DNA of 15,007 nucleotides from Prolixibacteraceae bacterium (GCA_016931875.1 JAFGDX010000121.1:1-15007), one strand, 5' to 3'. Shown: positions 1 to 7,477, counted from the stretch's first letter. Program-made: numbers and translations. The notes: generated by a model from the letters alone, not told the origin.

Positions 1-122
1 AAAATTTACCCATGGAAAAGCTCGAAAAAGCAGTAAAATTATCCGAAGAAAAATATTGCGGGGTTACGGCTGTTTATAAAAAAGCGATGGAAATGGAAAC
101 CGAAATCAGAATTGTTGAATAA
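1..122 (+). CDS. OsmC/Ohr-family protein, C-terminal fragment
   Basis: An open frame enters from the left edge (first whole codon at 3) and stops at TAA 120-122, giving about 39 residues. It ends with a helix rich in Lys and Glu, then SEEKYCGV and a closing strand EIRIVE. The 'EKYCxV' helix followed by a short final beta strand is the typical C-terminus of OsmC/Ohr proteins, where that Cys is one of the two redox-active cysteines that reduce organic hydroperoxides or, in some members, sit in proteins of unknown substrate. Only the end is visible, so subtype (OsmC, Ohr or YhfA-like) cannot be decided. Confidence 0.7.
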   Translation, partial: NLPMEKLEKAVKLSEEKYCGVTAVYKKAMEMETEIRIVE

Positions 123-127
123 ACTTC

Positions 128-154
128 AAAAAAAGTCCCCGGGAAACCGGGGAC
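128..154 (-). terminator. intrinsic terminator of the beta-barrel gene
   Basis: Perfect 8-bp GC-rich stem: GTCCCCGG at 135-142 pairs with CCGGGGAC at 147-154 around a GAAA tetraloop. On the - strand it is followed by seven T (128-134), ideal for ending transcription of the gene that stops at 181. On the + strand the following sequence is AT-rich but has no clean T run, so termination of the OsmC-like gene there is weaker but possible. Confidence 0.85.
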
Positions 155-180
155 AATATATCTTTTCAAACGTATTCTTT

Positions 181-1092
181 TTAAATATTGGGGAAAGAAA
201 TACCAATCATCAGCGGATTTAATTCCGGGCCTTTCCCGTCTTTAAACAGGGGTGTCATGCTGTAGTTGGCAAACACACAAAAATCGCCAAACCCAATTCT
301 TCCCGTCAGTTCATATTTGAAGGTGTTGAGGTGGTAATTGCTTCTGAATTTTTCCTTGTCTTTGCGGTATTTGTATTTGGTGTGAGAGCCAATGTTTATC
401 CCGCCAATTACACCTCCGGCCAGATACAAACGCGAACCTCCCATACGAAGCGGGGTTTTTATTTCAAGCATTAACGGCGCGGTTAAATAGGTGATGGTAA
501 GTTTTGATTTTTTCAGGCCATTGGGGTCGAGCGGTACCGGAACAATCATTCCGTCGCCAAATTCTTTTTCGATGGTGATGGCCCGATCGAATGTATAGTC
601 TGAAAAACTAAATCCGAGGCCGGTAACCAGGCCAAAATTGTTTTGTTCGTTTTTAAAGGCCCACTCGGCAAAGTTCAGGTTCCAGGTTAACGATTTTCCC
701 GGAATGAGGTCAAAAAATTCATCACCGCCATACAACGAATAGTCGGTTTCGGAAAACAGGTTCATTCCCACTTCAAGCCCTGCCCAGTGCGGGTTAAAAC
801 TGCCTGTCCAGCGTTTTACCCGGGGTTCTTTGCTCACGTTTACATGGGTTCCCTTCCAGTCATCCACCACTTCAAAAGTGCGTCTTCCAACCCTGATGTG
901 GGTTGTATCGCCCCAGTCGTCGGTAATTACTTCCACTCCTTTATCGTTCCCTACTTTAACCCGGGTCCCGTCTTCATTTTCAACTACAGTTACTACGTTT
1001 TTTTTCAACACTTTAACTTTTGTAGTATCGGTTTGTGCAAGAGTATTTATTGCCAATACACCGCACAAAATTAAGGTTATAAATTGTTTCAT
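181..1092 (-). CDS. exported outer-membrane beta-barrel-like protein with N-terminal repeats
   Basis: A 303-residue protein with a Sec signal peptide (hydrophobic residues 4-17, cleavage near LAQ at 18-20). Residues about 33-88 hold three imperfect repeats of 17-20 residues built around D/E-x-GT-x-V-x-V, for example VVENEDGTRVKVG, VITDDWGDTTHIRVG and VVDDWKGTHVNVS. From about residue 100 (HWAGLEVGMNLF) the sequence turns into alternating, aromatic-rich beta strands, as in the PorT/outer-membrane beta-barrel proteins of Bacteroidota (family-level resemblance recognised by eye). It lies downstream of a sigma/anti-sigma pair and has its own ECF-style promoter at 1121-1147, the same type as precedes the sigma gene, so it is probably a target of that sigma factor. 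Exact role unknown; it could be a structural, stress or sensing envelope protein. Confidence 0.75.
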   Translation of the reverse strand: MKQFITLILCGVLAINTLAQTDTTKVKVLKKNVVTVVENEDGTRVKVGNDKGVEVITDDWGDTTHIRVGRRTFEVVDDWKGTHVNVSKEPRVKRWTGSFNPHWAGLEVGMNLFSETDYSLYGGDEFFDLIPGKSLTWNLNFAEWAFKNEQNNFGLVTGLGFSFSDYTFDRAITIEKEFGDGMIVPVPLDPNGLKKSKLTITYLTAPLMLEIKTPLRMGGSRLYLAGGVIGGINIGSHTKYKYRKDKEKFRSNYHLNTFKYELTGRIGFGDFCVFANYSMTPLFKDGKGPELNPLMIGISFPNI

Positions 1093-1120
1093 CTTGTGTA
1101 ATTTTTGTTTCTGTAGTTGT

Positions 1121-1147
1121 GACGGGCAGGTGTTCTAAAAAGTTACA
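1121..1147 (-). promoter_or_regulatory. predicted ECF sigma promoter of the beta-barrel gene
   Basis: Read on the - strand: TGTAAC (1147-1142), 17 bases, then CGTC (1124-1121), followed by 28 bases to the ATG at 1092. AAC in the -35 and CGTC in the -10, 16-17 bases apart, is the known layout of ECF-type promoters. The same arrangement, including the preceding TC and the 28-base distance to ATG, occurs before the sigma gene at 2881-2906. Confidence 0.72.
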
Positions 1148-1281
1148 GAAGGCGAAAAAGTTCAGGAGGAAATGGGTGAATGATTAATTTTCTGCCAGAT
1201 TCAAAGCGACAAATTGTTGATCAAAAGAAAATGAAATCGGAATTGAAATGTTGGGTATGATTTTGATAGTTTTGCGGAAAA

Positions 1282-2367
1282 TTATTCTCCGGCTTCTTTT
1301 TCATTGTGTGTGGGAATGGAAAATGCCAGCAACCGCGAGTCGTAGTTTATTTCAGTAATATCGCCTTCCCGGTTGGTTTCATAGCTTAAATTATCTTTGG
1401 TTATGTTGGAAACCAGGTTTAATCCGGCTTTTTTAATTTTGTTCAGCGATAATTTATCGATACCTGTTTTTTCTTTTACCACATCGGCCAGCAGCCTTTC
1501 TTCGTAAACGGGTTCCTCAACAGTGAGAATATTCATTTTTTCAAGGGTTGCAGCCGGTATTTTTGGTTGCAGTGAAGCAGACATACGGTTCATTTCAGCC
1601 GGAACTTCCAGCGGAATTCTGTGCAACGCCAAATCGTCGCCCCCCATCCGGCCTTTGGTTGTTTCGCGCAGGCTTTTGGTTTCCCTGGCTTTTGGTGCAG
1701 GTTTTTTAACCACCGGAGTTGTGGTTTTGATTTGTTCTTTGGTTTTTTGTTCCTTTTTTTCGTTTTGCTGAACAGGTATTTCCTCAGCTTCGGTTTTGTT
1801 TGCAACCGGGTCAGCATCTTTTGCCGGTTTCTTTTTTTCTGCTTCAGCCACCTGGTTTTCAGGAATAATATTGTTTGCAGGCTGGTCGGTCAACACGTAA
1901 AAAACAAATGCCAGCACCAATATTGCTGCAATTCGTGCTGTCCACATTAAAATTGTTCTTCCCGCAGCATAGTGATACAGTTTTTGTTTTTTAGTAAAAA
2001 CAACCGATTCATCGGGAGTTAATTTTGTGGAATTAAAAAGAGCAGCTTCTTTTTCTTTTTCAGGATGTTTGGAAAGATAGGCGGTAAAATCGCTGTTTTC
2101 TTTTTCAGAAATATCGCCTTCCAAACGTTCAATTGCAGCCAGGTTGAAATCTTTTTCCTGATCGTATTTTTCTTTGTATAATTTGTTTTTTTGCGAAAAT
2201 TCAACGTTTTCGGGAACTATGGACACCGAATTAAAAAGAGAAAGTTCTTTTTTTAGTTGGGGATTTTGCTGAAGAAATTCAATAAAATCATCCACCAGGT
2301 TTTCATCGAGCTTACCTTCAAGATAATCTACAAAATACGCTTCGTAATTATTTTTATTGATTTTCAT
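1282..2367 (-). CDS. membrane-spanning anti-sigma-factor-like protein
   Basis: A 361-residue protein whose ATG overlaps the sigma gene's TAA by one base (TAATG at 2369-2365), the usual sign of translational coupling of a sigma factor with its anti-sigma partner. The cytoplasmic part consists of two tandem copies of a roughly 60-residue module (about 8-67 and 73-132); matching points are YLEGKLDE/RLEGDISE, LFNSVSIVPE/LFNSTKLTPD and F-x-KK/QK-x-KLY. A single membrane helix follows at 138-159, then a Lys/Glu/Pro-rich linker (about 170-240) and a periplasmic C-terminal domain (about 280-361). There is no FecR domain and no zinc HxxxCxxC motif, so it is not one of the best-known anti-sigma classes. 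Anti-sigma function is inferred from position, topology and the soluble N-terminal helical module. Confidence 0.72.
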   Translation of the reverse strand: MKINKNNYEAYFVDYLEGKLDENLVDDFIEFLQQNPQLKKELSLFNSVSIVPENVEFSQKNKLYKEKYDQEKDFNLAAIERLEGDISEKENSDFTAYLSKHPEKEKEAALFNSTKLTPDESVVFTKKQKLYHYAAGRTILMWTARIAAILVLAFVFYVLTDQPANNIIPENQVAEAEKKKPAKDADPVANKTEAEEIPVQQNEKKEQKTKEQIKTTTPVVKKPAPKARETKSLRETTKGRMGGDDLALHRIPLEVPAEMNRMSASLQPKIPAATLEKMNILTVEEPVYEERLLADVVKEKTGIDKLSLNKIKKAGLNLVSNITKDNLSYETNREGDITEINYDSRLLAFSIPTHNEKEAGE

Positions 2368-2852
2368 TACACTACAACTTCAATGTTTCCAATATACTTT
2401 TTCAAAAATACCCTCGCACGGTAAATGTACACTTTCACCTGCGATTCGCTTAAATTGGCCATTTCTCCAATTTCCTCGTACGAATATCCCTCATAATCGC
2501 GCAAAAGCAACACCATCCGTTGGATTTCCGGCAACTTTTCAACTGCTTCCTTCAGTATTTCAGCTAAATCGGAATAATTGTTTTCATGGCTTTGTTCCGT
2601 TAGTTTCAATTCTTCGGAATAGGCAGAGCGTTTGTCTTTGCGAATAATGTCAATCATGGTGTGGTAGGCGGTGGTAAACAGGTACGATTTTACCTTGTTT
2701 CCATCCACATTTTCCAGATTTTTCCATAGTTTTTCGTAACTGTCCTGTACAATATCTTCCGCTTTATGAACATCTTTAATGCTCTTTAAAACAAACCGGT
2801 ACAAGCGGTCGGAATAAAGATCAACCGAAGTATTGTATTCGCTTATTGTCAT
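2367..2852 (-). CDS. ECF RNA polymerase sigma factor
   Basis: A 161-residue sigma-70 family protein of the extracytoplasmic-function type. Region 2 spans about residues 8-75, with DIVQDSYEKLW at 33-43 (core RNA polymerase and -10 recognition); region 4 spans about 100-153, with the helix-turn-helix YSYEEIGEMANLSESQVK at 123-140 (-35 recognition). I chose the ATG at 2852. An in-frame TTG at 2930 would add 26 Cys-rich residues, but the extension is not family-like and it overlaps the predicted promoter at 2881-2906. The gene is followed, with a one-base overlap, by the anti-sigma-like gene and then by a beta-barrel gene sharing its promoter type, indicating an autoregulated envelope-signalling unit. 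The class is certain; the signal is unknown. Confidence 0.93.
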   Translation of the reverse strand: MTISEYNTSVDLYSDRLYRFVLKSIKDVHKAEDIVQDSYEKLWKNLENVDGNKVKSYLFTTAYHTMIDIIRKDKRSAYSEELKLTEQSHENNYSDLAEILKEAVEKLPEIQRMVLLLRDYEGYSYEEIGEMANLSESQVKVYIYRARVFLKKYIGNIEVVV

Positions 2853-2880
2853 TCGTTTTCTACACTGTTTACAAGAATAA

Positions 2881-2906
2881 GACGAACAACTTTTTGGATT
2901 GTTACA
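2881..2906 (-). promoter_or_regulatory. predicted autoregulatory ECF promoter of the sigma gene
   Basis: On the - strand, TGTAAC (2906-2901), 16 bases, CGTC (2884-2881), then 28 bases to the ATG at 2852. The match to the promoter at 1121-1147 in both boxes and in distance to the start codon suggests that the sigma factor transcribes its own gene. A promoter here also argues against translation from the upstream TTG at 2930. Confidence 0.72.
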
Positions 2907-2993
2907 GAGCCGCAAACTTTTATCCGCCAAGGTTGATATGTTTGGATGGGCTGTGTCACTTCAAACCAGCCTGTGTAAATATGATTAGCAAAA

Positions 2994-3025
2994 TTTGGAT
3001 TGTTTTCAGCAAAAAAATATCTTTA
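2994..3025 (+). promoter_or_regulatory. predicted housekeeping promoter of the TraB/GumN gene
   Basis: TTTG at 2994-2997 and TATCTTTA at 3018-3025, 20 bases apart, resemble the Bacteroidota -33 (TTTG) and -7 (TAnnTTTG) boxes with one mismatch in the latter. A start near 3033 would give a short leader before the ATG at 3056. The divergent sigma promoter lies about 90 bases upstream. Confidence 0.5.
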
Positions 3026-3055
3026 AATTTTTAACCCAAAAATCAAAACAACCCG

Positions 3056-3913
3056 ATGAAACGTTCAATAATCTCACTGATTTTTACTTTCCTTGTTTCT
3101 TTTTCCGTGTTTTCTCAGTCTTCGGTTTGGATGATTGAAGGAAACGGTACAAAAATGTATCTTGGCGGAAGTATCCATATTTTGCGGGAACAGGATTATC
3201 CGTTGCCTGCTGAGTTTGAAAGCGCATTTGAAAAATCAGATATTTTGGTTTTGGAAGCGGATATTGATCCGCAAAACCAGAAAGCTGTTGCACAGGAAAT
3301 AATTGGCCTGACTTTGTACCCCAATAACAAGTCGTTAAAAACAGAATTACGGGAAGAAGTTTACAATAAATTGGACTCCGCTTTTACTACAGCGGGGTTG
3401 TCGCTGAAGCAAATGACTGGATTTAAACCCGTTATGGCCATTCTCACACTCATGCAAATTGAATTGGTAAAAATGGGGGTGACTTCGGAAGGGGTAGACA
3501 TGTATTTCCTAAAAAAAGCCAACGACAAGGGGATGAATTTGCTCTTCCTGGAAAAAGTGGAAGAGCAAATTAAATTGATTACACAAATGGGAGAAGGCAC
3601 TGAAAATGATTATGTTTTGCAATCGCTGGAAGAAATGAGTTTTTACAGGGAGGAATTTGAAAAAAGTATAGAAAGCTGGCGAAATGGGGAAGTTTCGCAA
3701 TGGCTCGCCCAAATTGAAGAATATAAAAATGAGTATCCTGAACTTTATTTTTCGTTACTGGTGGAAAGAAACAATCGCTGGATGCAGAAACTTGAAAAAT
3801 ATATGCAAACCCCTGAAGTGGAATTTGTGGTAGTTGGCGCCATGCATTTACCAGGTACCGATGGGGTTCTTAAACAACTGAAAGACATGGGATTTAAGAT
3901 AAAACAACTGTAA
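3056..3913 (+). CDS. exported TraB/GumN family protein
   Basis: A 285-residue protein with an N-terminal signal peptide (hydrophobic residues 4-18, cleavage after about VFSQ at 21). Two conserved signatures of the TraB/GumN/PrgY family are visible: GGSIHIL near residues 37-43 (the GxxH motif), with an acidic LEADID stretch downstream, and VGAMHLPG near 260-267 (the GxxH-xxG motif) close to the C-terminus. Members are proposed metal-dependent proteases related to Tiki proteins, or peptide-inactivating proteins; in Bacteroidota they are mostly uncharacterised. Likely periplasmic. The gene stands alone, divergent from the sigma gene and convergent with the aminotransferase gene, and its TAA lies at the edge of a terminator hairpin. 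Confidence 0.85.
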   Translation: MKRSIISLIFTFLVSFSVFSQSSVWMIEGNGTKMYLGGSIHILREQDYPLPAEFESAFEKSDILVLEADIDPQNQKAVAQEIIGLTLYPNNKSLKTELREEVYNKLDSAFTTAGLSLKQMTGFKPVMAILTLMQIELVKMGVTSEGVDMYFLKKANDKGMNLLFLEKVEEQIKLITQMGEGTENDYVLQSLEEMSFYREEFEKSIESWRNGEVSQWLAQIEEYKNEYPELYFSLLVERNNRWMQKLEKYMQTPEVEFVVVGAMHLPGTDGVLKQLKDMGFKIKQL

Positions 3914-3941
3914 AAAAAGCTCCGGAAATTCCGAAGCTTTT
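3912..3941. terminator. bidirectional terminator between convergent genes
   Basis: Stem AAGCTCCGGAA (3917-3927) against TTCCGAAGCTT (3929-3939), flanked by an A run at 3912-3918 and T at 3938-3941. Read on the - strand the one imperfect pair becomes a G-U wobble and seven T follow, so it suits the aminotransferase transcript best; on the + strand it has a C-A mismatch. It starts inside the stop codon of the TraB/GumN gene. Confidence 0.7.
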
Positions 3942-3968
3942 AATATTGTGTTTTTTTGTTTCTTTTTT

Positions 3969-4007
3969 AACTCTTCCCCTTTTGAAATTCCGGGAGAGGT
4001 TTTTTTT
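3969..4007 (+). terminator. second, weaker terminator for the TraB/GumN gene
   Basis: An imperfect stem (AACTCTTCC at about 3969-3977 against GGGAGAGGTT at 3992-4001, one bulge and one wobble) is followed by a T run to 4007 on the + strand. It touches the stop codon of the convergent aminotransferase gene. Confidence 0.45.
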
Positions 4008-5019
4008 ATTCCACAATTTCTACCCAGCTATATTTATCCGGCTCATCGCCATATTGGATAGCCAGTAGTTTATTGTACAGTTTTTTTGACCACGCGCCTG
4101 GTTCATCGCCGTATTTAAACCATTTGTCGTTGTCGGCATCGTACACTCCTTTGATGGGTGAAATAACAGCTGCAGTTCCGCAGGCGCCCACTTCATCAAA
4201 TTCGGCAAGTTCCTCATACGGAACTTTGCGTTGTTCTACTTTTAGTCCCATTTCTTCGGCCAGCACCATCAGGCTTTTGTTGGTAATTGATGGCAAAATG
4301 GAATCGGAAAGCGGTGTGACGTATGTATTGTTTTTAATTCCGAAAAAGTTGGCCGGGCCACACTCGTCGAGGTATTTTTTCTCGCGGCTGTCGAGGTACA
4401 ACACCGCAGAAAAACCTTGTTGTTTGGCAAGTTTTCCCGAACCCATACTTGCGGCATAGTTGCCGCCCACTTTGTATTTTCCGGTTCCCTGTGGCGCGGC
4501 GCGGTCGTATTTGCGCATAATTACCAGGTTGGTTGGTTTAAATCCTTCAGGGAAATACGGGCCAACCGGCATAACAAAAACCATAAACAAATATTCATCA
4601 GCAGGTTTTACGCCAATTTGCGGGCCGGTGCCAATTAGTAGCGGCCGGATATAAAGTGCGGCTCCGCTTTCGTAAGGCGGAACAAAACGTTCGTTCTTTT
4701 TTACAGCAATCCGCACAGCCTCCATAAATTTTTCGACCGGAAGTTTAGCCATCAGTATTCCATCGCTGGAACTTTGCATACGTTTGGCATTTTCATCCAT
4801 TCTGAAAATCCGGATTTTTCCGTCTTTCCCTTTAAACGCTTTTAATCCTTCAAAGGCTTCCTGCCCGTAATGTAACGCCGTTGCCGACATGTGAATATCA
4901 ATCCGGGTGGAGGAGCTGATTTCCAGTTCGCCCCATTGGCCGTTCCGGTAATAACAACGAACATTATAGTCGGTGTCGCGATATCCAAATCCTAAATTTT
5001 TCCAGTCTATATTTTCCAT
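4006..5019 (-). CDS. ilvE: branched-chain amino acid aminotransferase
   Basis: A 337-residue fold-type IV PLP enzyme that interconverts leucine, isoleucine and valine with their 2-oxo acids using glutamate/2-oxoglutarate; cytoplasmic. Visible signatures are HYGQEAFEGLKAF (50-62), YIRPLLIGTG (123-132), the PLP-lysine segment TGKYKVGGNYA with K183, the cofactor-binding LDECGPANFFG (218-228, E219) and GTAAVISP (281-288). Length and motifs fit the larger eukaryotic-like BCAT group common in Bacteroidota. An ATG at 5064 is in frame and would add 15 residues (a hydrophobic SLLILLH stretch), but homologues begin at MENIDW, so the ATG at 5019 is preferred. It lies 138 bases after the DUF2797 gene, probably with its own promoter. 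Confidence 0.95.
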   Translation of the reverse strand: MENIDWKNLGFGYRDTDYNVRCYYRNGQWGELEISSSTRIDIHMSATALHYGQEAFEGLKAFKGKDGKIRIFRMDENAKRMQSSSDGILMAKLPVEKFMEAVRIAVKKNERFVPPYESGAALYIRPLLIGTGPQIGVKPADEYLFMVFVMPVGPYFPEGFKPTNLVIMRKYDRAAPQGTGKYKVGGNYAASMGSGKLAKQQGFSAVLYLDSREKKYLDECGPANFFGIKNNTYVTPLSDSILPSITNKSLMVLAEEMGLKVEQRKVPYEELAEFDEVGACGTAAVISPIKGVYDADNDKWFKYGDEPGAWSKKLYNKLLAIQYGDEPDKYSWVEIVE

Positions 5020-5157
5020 ATGAAGTAAAATTAGTAAGCTGTTTTTGCTGTATTGGGTTTTCAAACCCGTTCAAACAACAAATTAAGAAATTTTTATTCT
5101 TCCGGGACACGAAAAAAGTCACGTAAATTGCTAAAGTTGAAATGTTTTTACAGCTAT

Positions 5158-5955
5158 TTAATATTCAACCTGTAAAAAATAACCGTTGTGTTTCCGGATA
5201 TTCAACACTGTATCGTCAGAAAAAATTAAATATTGTCCTTTTATTCCTTTTAAAATACCTTCAATAGTTGGGGTTTTGTCAAACGAAACATTTTTTATTT
5301 TTTGGGGAAATTCATGCACCGGGTACTCAATGGTTGTAATTTCATTATCCGGCTCAATATATTTTCGCAGCTCGGCAGGTAACAACTGAATAATTCTTTC
5401 TTTTTCTTTTGGAAGGTCAACATTTTCAAGAAGCTCGTTTTTGAGCATGGCACGCCAGTTGGTTTTATCGGTGATGTGTTTTTTCAGAAAAACTTCCAAA
5501 ATACCGGCAATGTGACGGTTGGGTGTTTTGGCCAGTTTAATGGCAAAACTGGCTCCCTGGTCAATCCATCGGGTTGGAATCTGGTGAAGCCGTGTTACTC
5601 CCACTTTTATTTCGTTTGAAACAGCCAGATATACAAAGTGGTCGATAAGGTCGTGTTTTTCGGCCCATTCCATGTCGCGCGCAATCCCGAGGTGCGATTT
5701 CGAAAGCTCTGGTCTGATAACGGATTCACTGGCTTCAGGGGCCGTTTGCAAACAGTTGTAACAAAATCCCTGGCCAAACGAGGTTTTGGTGATTTTTCCA
5801 CAGGAGATGCAATTGATTTGCCCGGTAAAATTCATCGAAATTTTTTCCCCAAGCAGAGGATTCATTTCAACTTCGTTTCCACCAACGGGCAAAAAATAGT
5901 TGACTGGTTTTGCCAGTTCGGTTCGCATTTTATGTATGTTGCCTTCGAGTTGCAT
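5158..5955 (-). CDS. DUF2797 family zinc-motif protein
   Basis: A 265-residue cytoplasmic protein without signal peptide or membrane helix. C49-x2-C52 and C65-x2-C68 (ISCGK and FCYNCL) form a four-cysteine zinc-binding pattern. The following core carries PEASESVIRPELSKSHLG (73-90), HFVYLAVSNEIKVGVTR (106-122), PTRWIDQGA (127-135) and TPNRHIAGILE (144-154), all characteristic of DUF2797. The VYLA...KVGVTR strand pair followed by an Arg/Trp helix is reminiscent of a GIY-YIG nuclease core, but that relation is my inference. The function is not established. It lies 34 bases after the M28 peptidase gene, so the two may be co-transcribed. ATG at 5955 gives the family's usual length; ATG at 5928 is the only nearby alternative. 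Confidence 0.85.
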   Translation of the reverse strand: MQLEGNIHKMRTELAKPVNYFLPVGGNEVEMNPLLGEKISMNFTGQINCISCGKITKTSFGQGFCYNCLQTAPEASESVIRPELSKSHLGIARDMEWAEKHDLIDHFVYLAVSNEIKVGVTRLHQIPTRWIDQGASFAIKLAKTPNRHIAGILEVFLKKHITDKTNWRAMLKNELLENVDLPKEKERIIQLLPAELRKYIEPDNEITTIEYPVHEFPQKIKNVSFDKTPTIEGILKGIKGQYLIFSDDTVLNIRKHNGYFLQVEY

Positions 5956-5989
5956 TTTTCTTTTTTTATTGAAACTTTTTATTCCGGAT

Positions 5990-7477
5990 TTAGTTCACTT
6001 GAATGGTTTCATCGTTGGCAATTCCCAAAATTCCCAGGTAAAGCAATTTGGCGGCATCTTCCATAATTTCAGGAGTGAGCACATCTGTTTTGTCAAGCGT
6101 TTGATGATAATGGACCGGAAAAACACTTTCGGAAGTATAGAGCGAGAAGGTAGTTATTCCGGCGTTCTCAAAATTTGAGGCATCCGAACGCGGCCGGCCG
6201 TAGTTTTTTCTCCATTCCGATGCGGCCATTTTCCGGTGCAGATAGTGGTTGTTCACTGTTTCGAAGTGCGAAAAAAGTTCAGGGAAGCTTTTTCCGTTGG
6301 CTATATGAAATCCCCGACCGTTTCCAACCATATCGAGGTTTACCATCAGTATGGTTTTTTTCACCGGAAACAGCGGATTTTCAGCATAAAATTTACTTCC
6401 GTACAAACCGCACTCTTCGCCGCCAATCAGAATAAACAACACCGTTCGTTTGGGTTTAACTTCCGAGTGGGCAAAAGCTTTTGCGGCGCCTAAAATATCG
6501 GCCACACCCGAAGCATTGTCGAGGGCACTGGGGAATATTTCGCCCAAATAACCCTGCCCGTCGAGGTGGCCGCCAACAATAATTACTTCGTTTTTTAAAA
6601 CCGGGTCCGAGCCTTCAATCATTCCAACCACATTACACGCTTTTGCATCGGGGAAATAGTTGGTTTTGGCCGTGATGGTAACTTTCTGGTTTTCAGGAAA
6701 AGCAAAAGAAGGGCTTTTCATTTCGGAGAGTTCTTTTTTTATTTCGGTGTAGTTTTTTGCACCGTCCGAAAAAATACGTTCGGCAATTTTGGGGTCAATA
6801 TGGGCGTAAATAAAATTTTCAAGGTTCACGGTGTTCGGGTTGGCAAGTTTGCCAATGTAAAGCATTCCGGCAGCCCCGTGTTTTACGGCATTTCTGAATT
6901 TATATCTGTGATATGCGTAAGGTGTCCATTTTGCCAGCGTTGTATCGTTTTTGGTGTACGGAATTCCTGACTCAAGAAGAATGATTTTTCCTTTTACATC
7001 AATATTTTTATAATCGTCGTAATTTAATTCAGGCGCGGTAATTCCATACCCAACATAAACCAGGTTTCCACTAACTGTTCCCGATGCTGAATTGGACCCG
7101 GGTAAATAATCACCGGAAAACAGAAGTTGAATTTCTTTGTTTTTTTTTGGTGAATATGTCACACTTCCTTTGCTAAATACTTCGGAATATTCATTGGGAA
7201 AATATTGAAAATAGCTGCCGTTGTTTGCCGGCAAAACGCCCCACTCCTTAAATTTTGAGGCGCACCATTCGGCGGCATGCAAATATTCAGGCGAACCCGA
7301 CAAACGGCCTTTGTATTTGTCGGAACTCAATTCTTCGGCGAATTTTAAAATTTCGTGGCTCGAAATGGTATGAAACGTTTTTAAAATTTGTTCTGTTTCA
7401 GCTGTTTTTTGTGCTGTTGCGGGCAGGGCAACAAAAACAATAAACAATAATAGCAGTATATTTTTATGACAACTCAT
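5990..7477 (-). CDS. exported M28-family metallopeptidase with PA domain
   Basis: A 495-residue protein with a signal peptide (hydrophobic 7-19, cleavage near ATAQ at 20-23). A protease-associated segment lies at about 135-275 (NLVYVGYGI, then YKNIDVKGKIILLESG). The M28 catalytic domain spans about 280-485 and keeps the di-zinc set: H304 in VGGHLDG, bridging D320 in ALDNASG, the catalytic/ligand pair E354-E355 in GGEECGLYG, D382 in VNLDMVG and H458 in VHYHQTLDKTD. The complete ligand set implies an active zinc aminopeptidase in the periplasm or outside the cell, releasing amino acids from peptides; exact specificity cannot be read. It is the first gene of a possible run with DUF2797 (34-base gap). 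Confidence 0.93.
   Translation of the reverse strand: MSCHKNILLLLFIVFVALPATAQKTAETEQILKTFHTISSHEILKFAEELSSDKYKGRLSGSPEYLHAAEWCASKFKEWGVLPANNGSYFQYFPNEYSEVFSKGSVTYSPKKNKEIQLLFSGDYLPGSNSASGTVSGNLVYVGYGITAPELNYDDYKNIDVKGKIILLESGIPYTKNDTTLAKWTPYAYHRYKFRNAVKHGAAGMLYIGKLANPNTVNLENFIYAHIDPKIAERIFSDGAKNYTEIKKELSEMKSPSFAFPENQKVTITAKTNYFPDAKACNVVGMIEGSDPVLKNEVIIVGGHLDGQGYLGEIFPSALDNASGVADILGAAKAFAHSEVKPKRTVLFILIGGEECGLYGSKFYAENPLFPVKKTILMVNLDMVGNGRGFHIANGKSFPELFSHFETVNNHYLHRKMAASEWRKNYGRPRSDASNFENAGITTFSLYTSESVFPVHYHQTLDKTDVLTPEIMEDAAKLLYLGILGIANDETIQVN

Noticed and set aside
787..1138. Open frames on the + strand (787-1074 and 830-1138) opposite the beta-barrel gene
   Set aside because: They mirror the N-terminal coding region of the - strand gene, have no family-like composition and run into its promoter.
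4073..4654. Open frames on the + strand opposite the aminotransferase gene
   Set aside because: The - strand encodes a complete, strongly conserved aminotransferase here; the + frames are low-complexity shadows.
5020..5064. 15-residue N-terminal extension of the aminotransferase
   Set aside because: Family members start at MENIDW; the extension is hydrophobic and unlike a cytoplasmic enzyme's N-terminus.
5055..5068. Short palindrome GGGTTT-TC-AAACCC upstream of the aminotransferase gene
   Set aside because: Only six bases per arm, single copy, no promoter boxes at a convincing distance.
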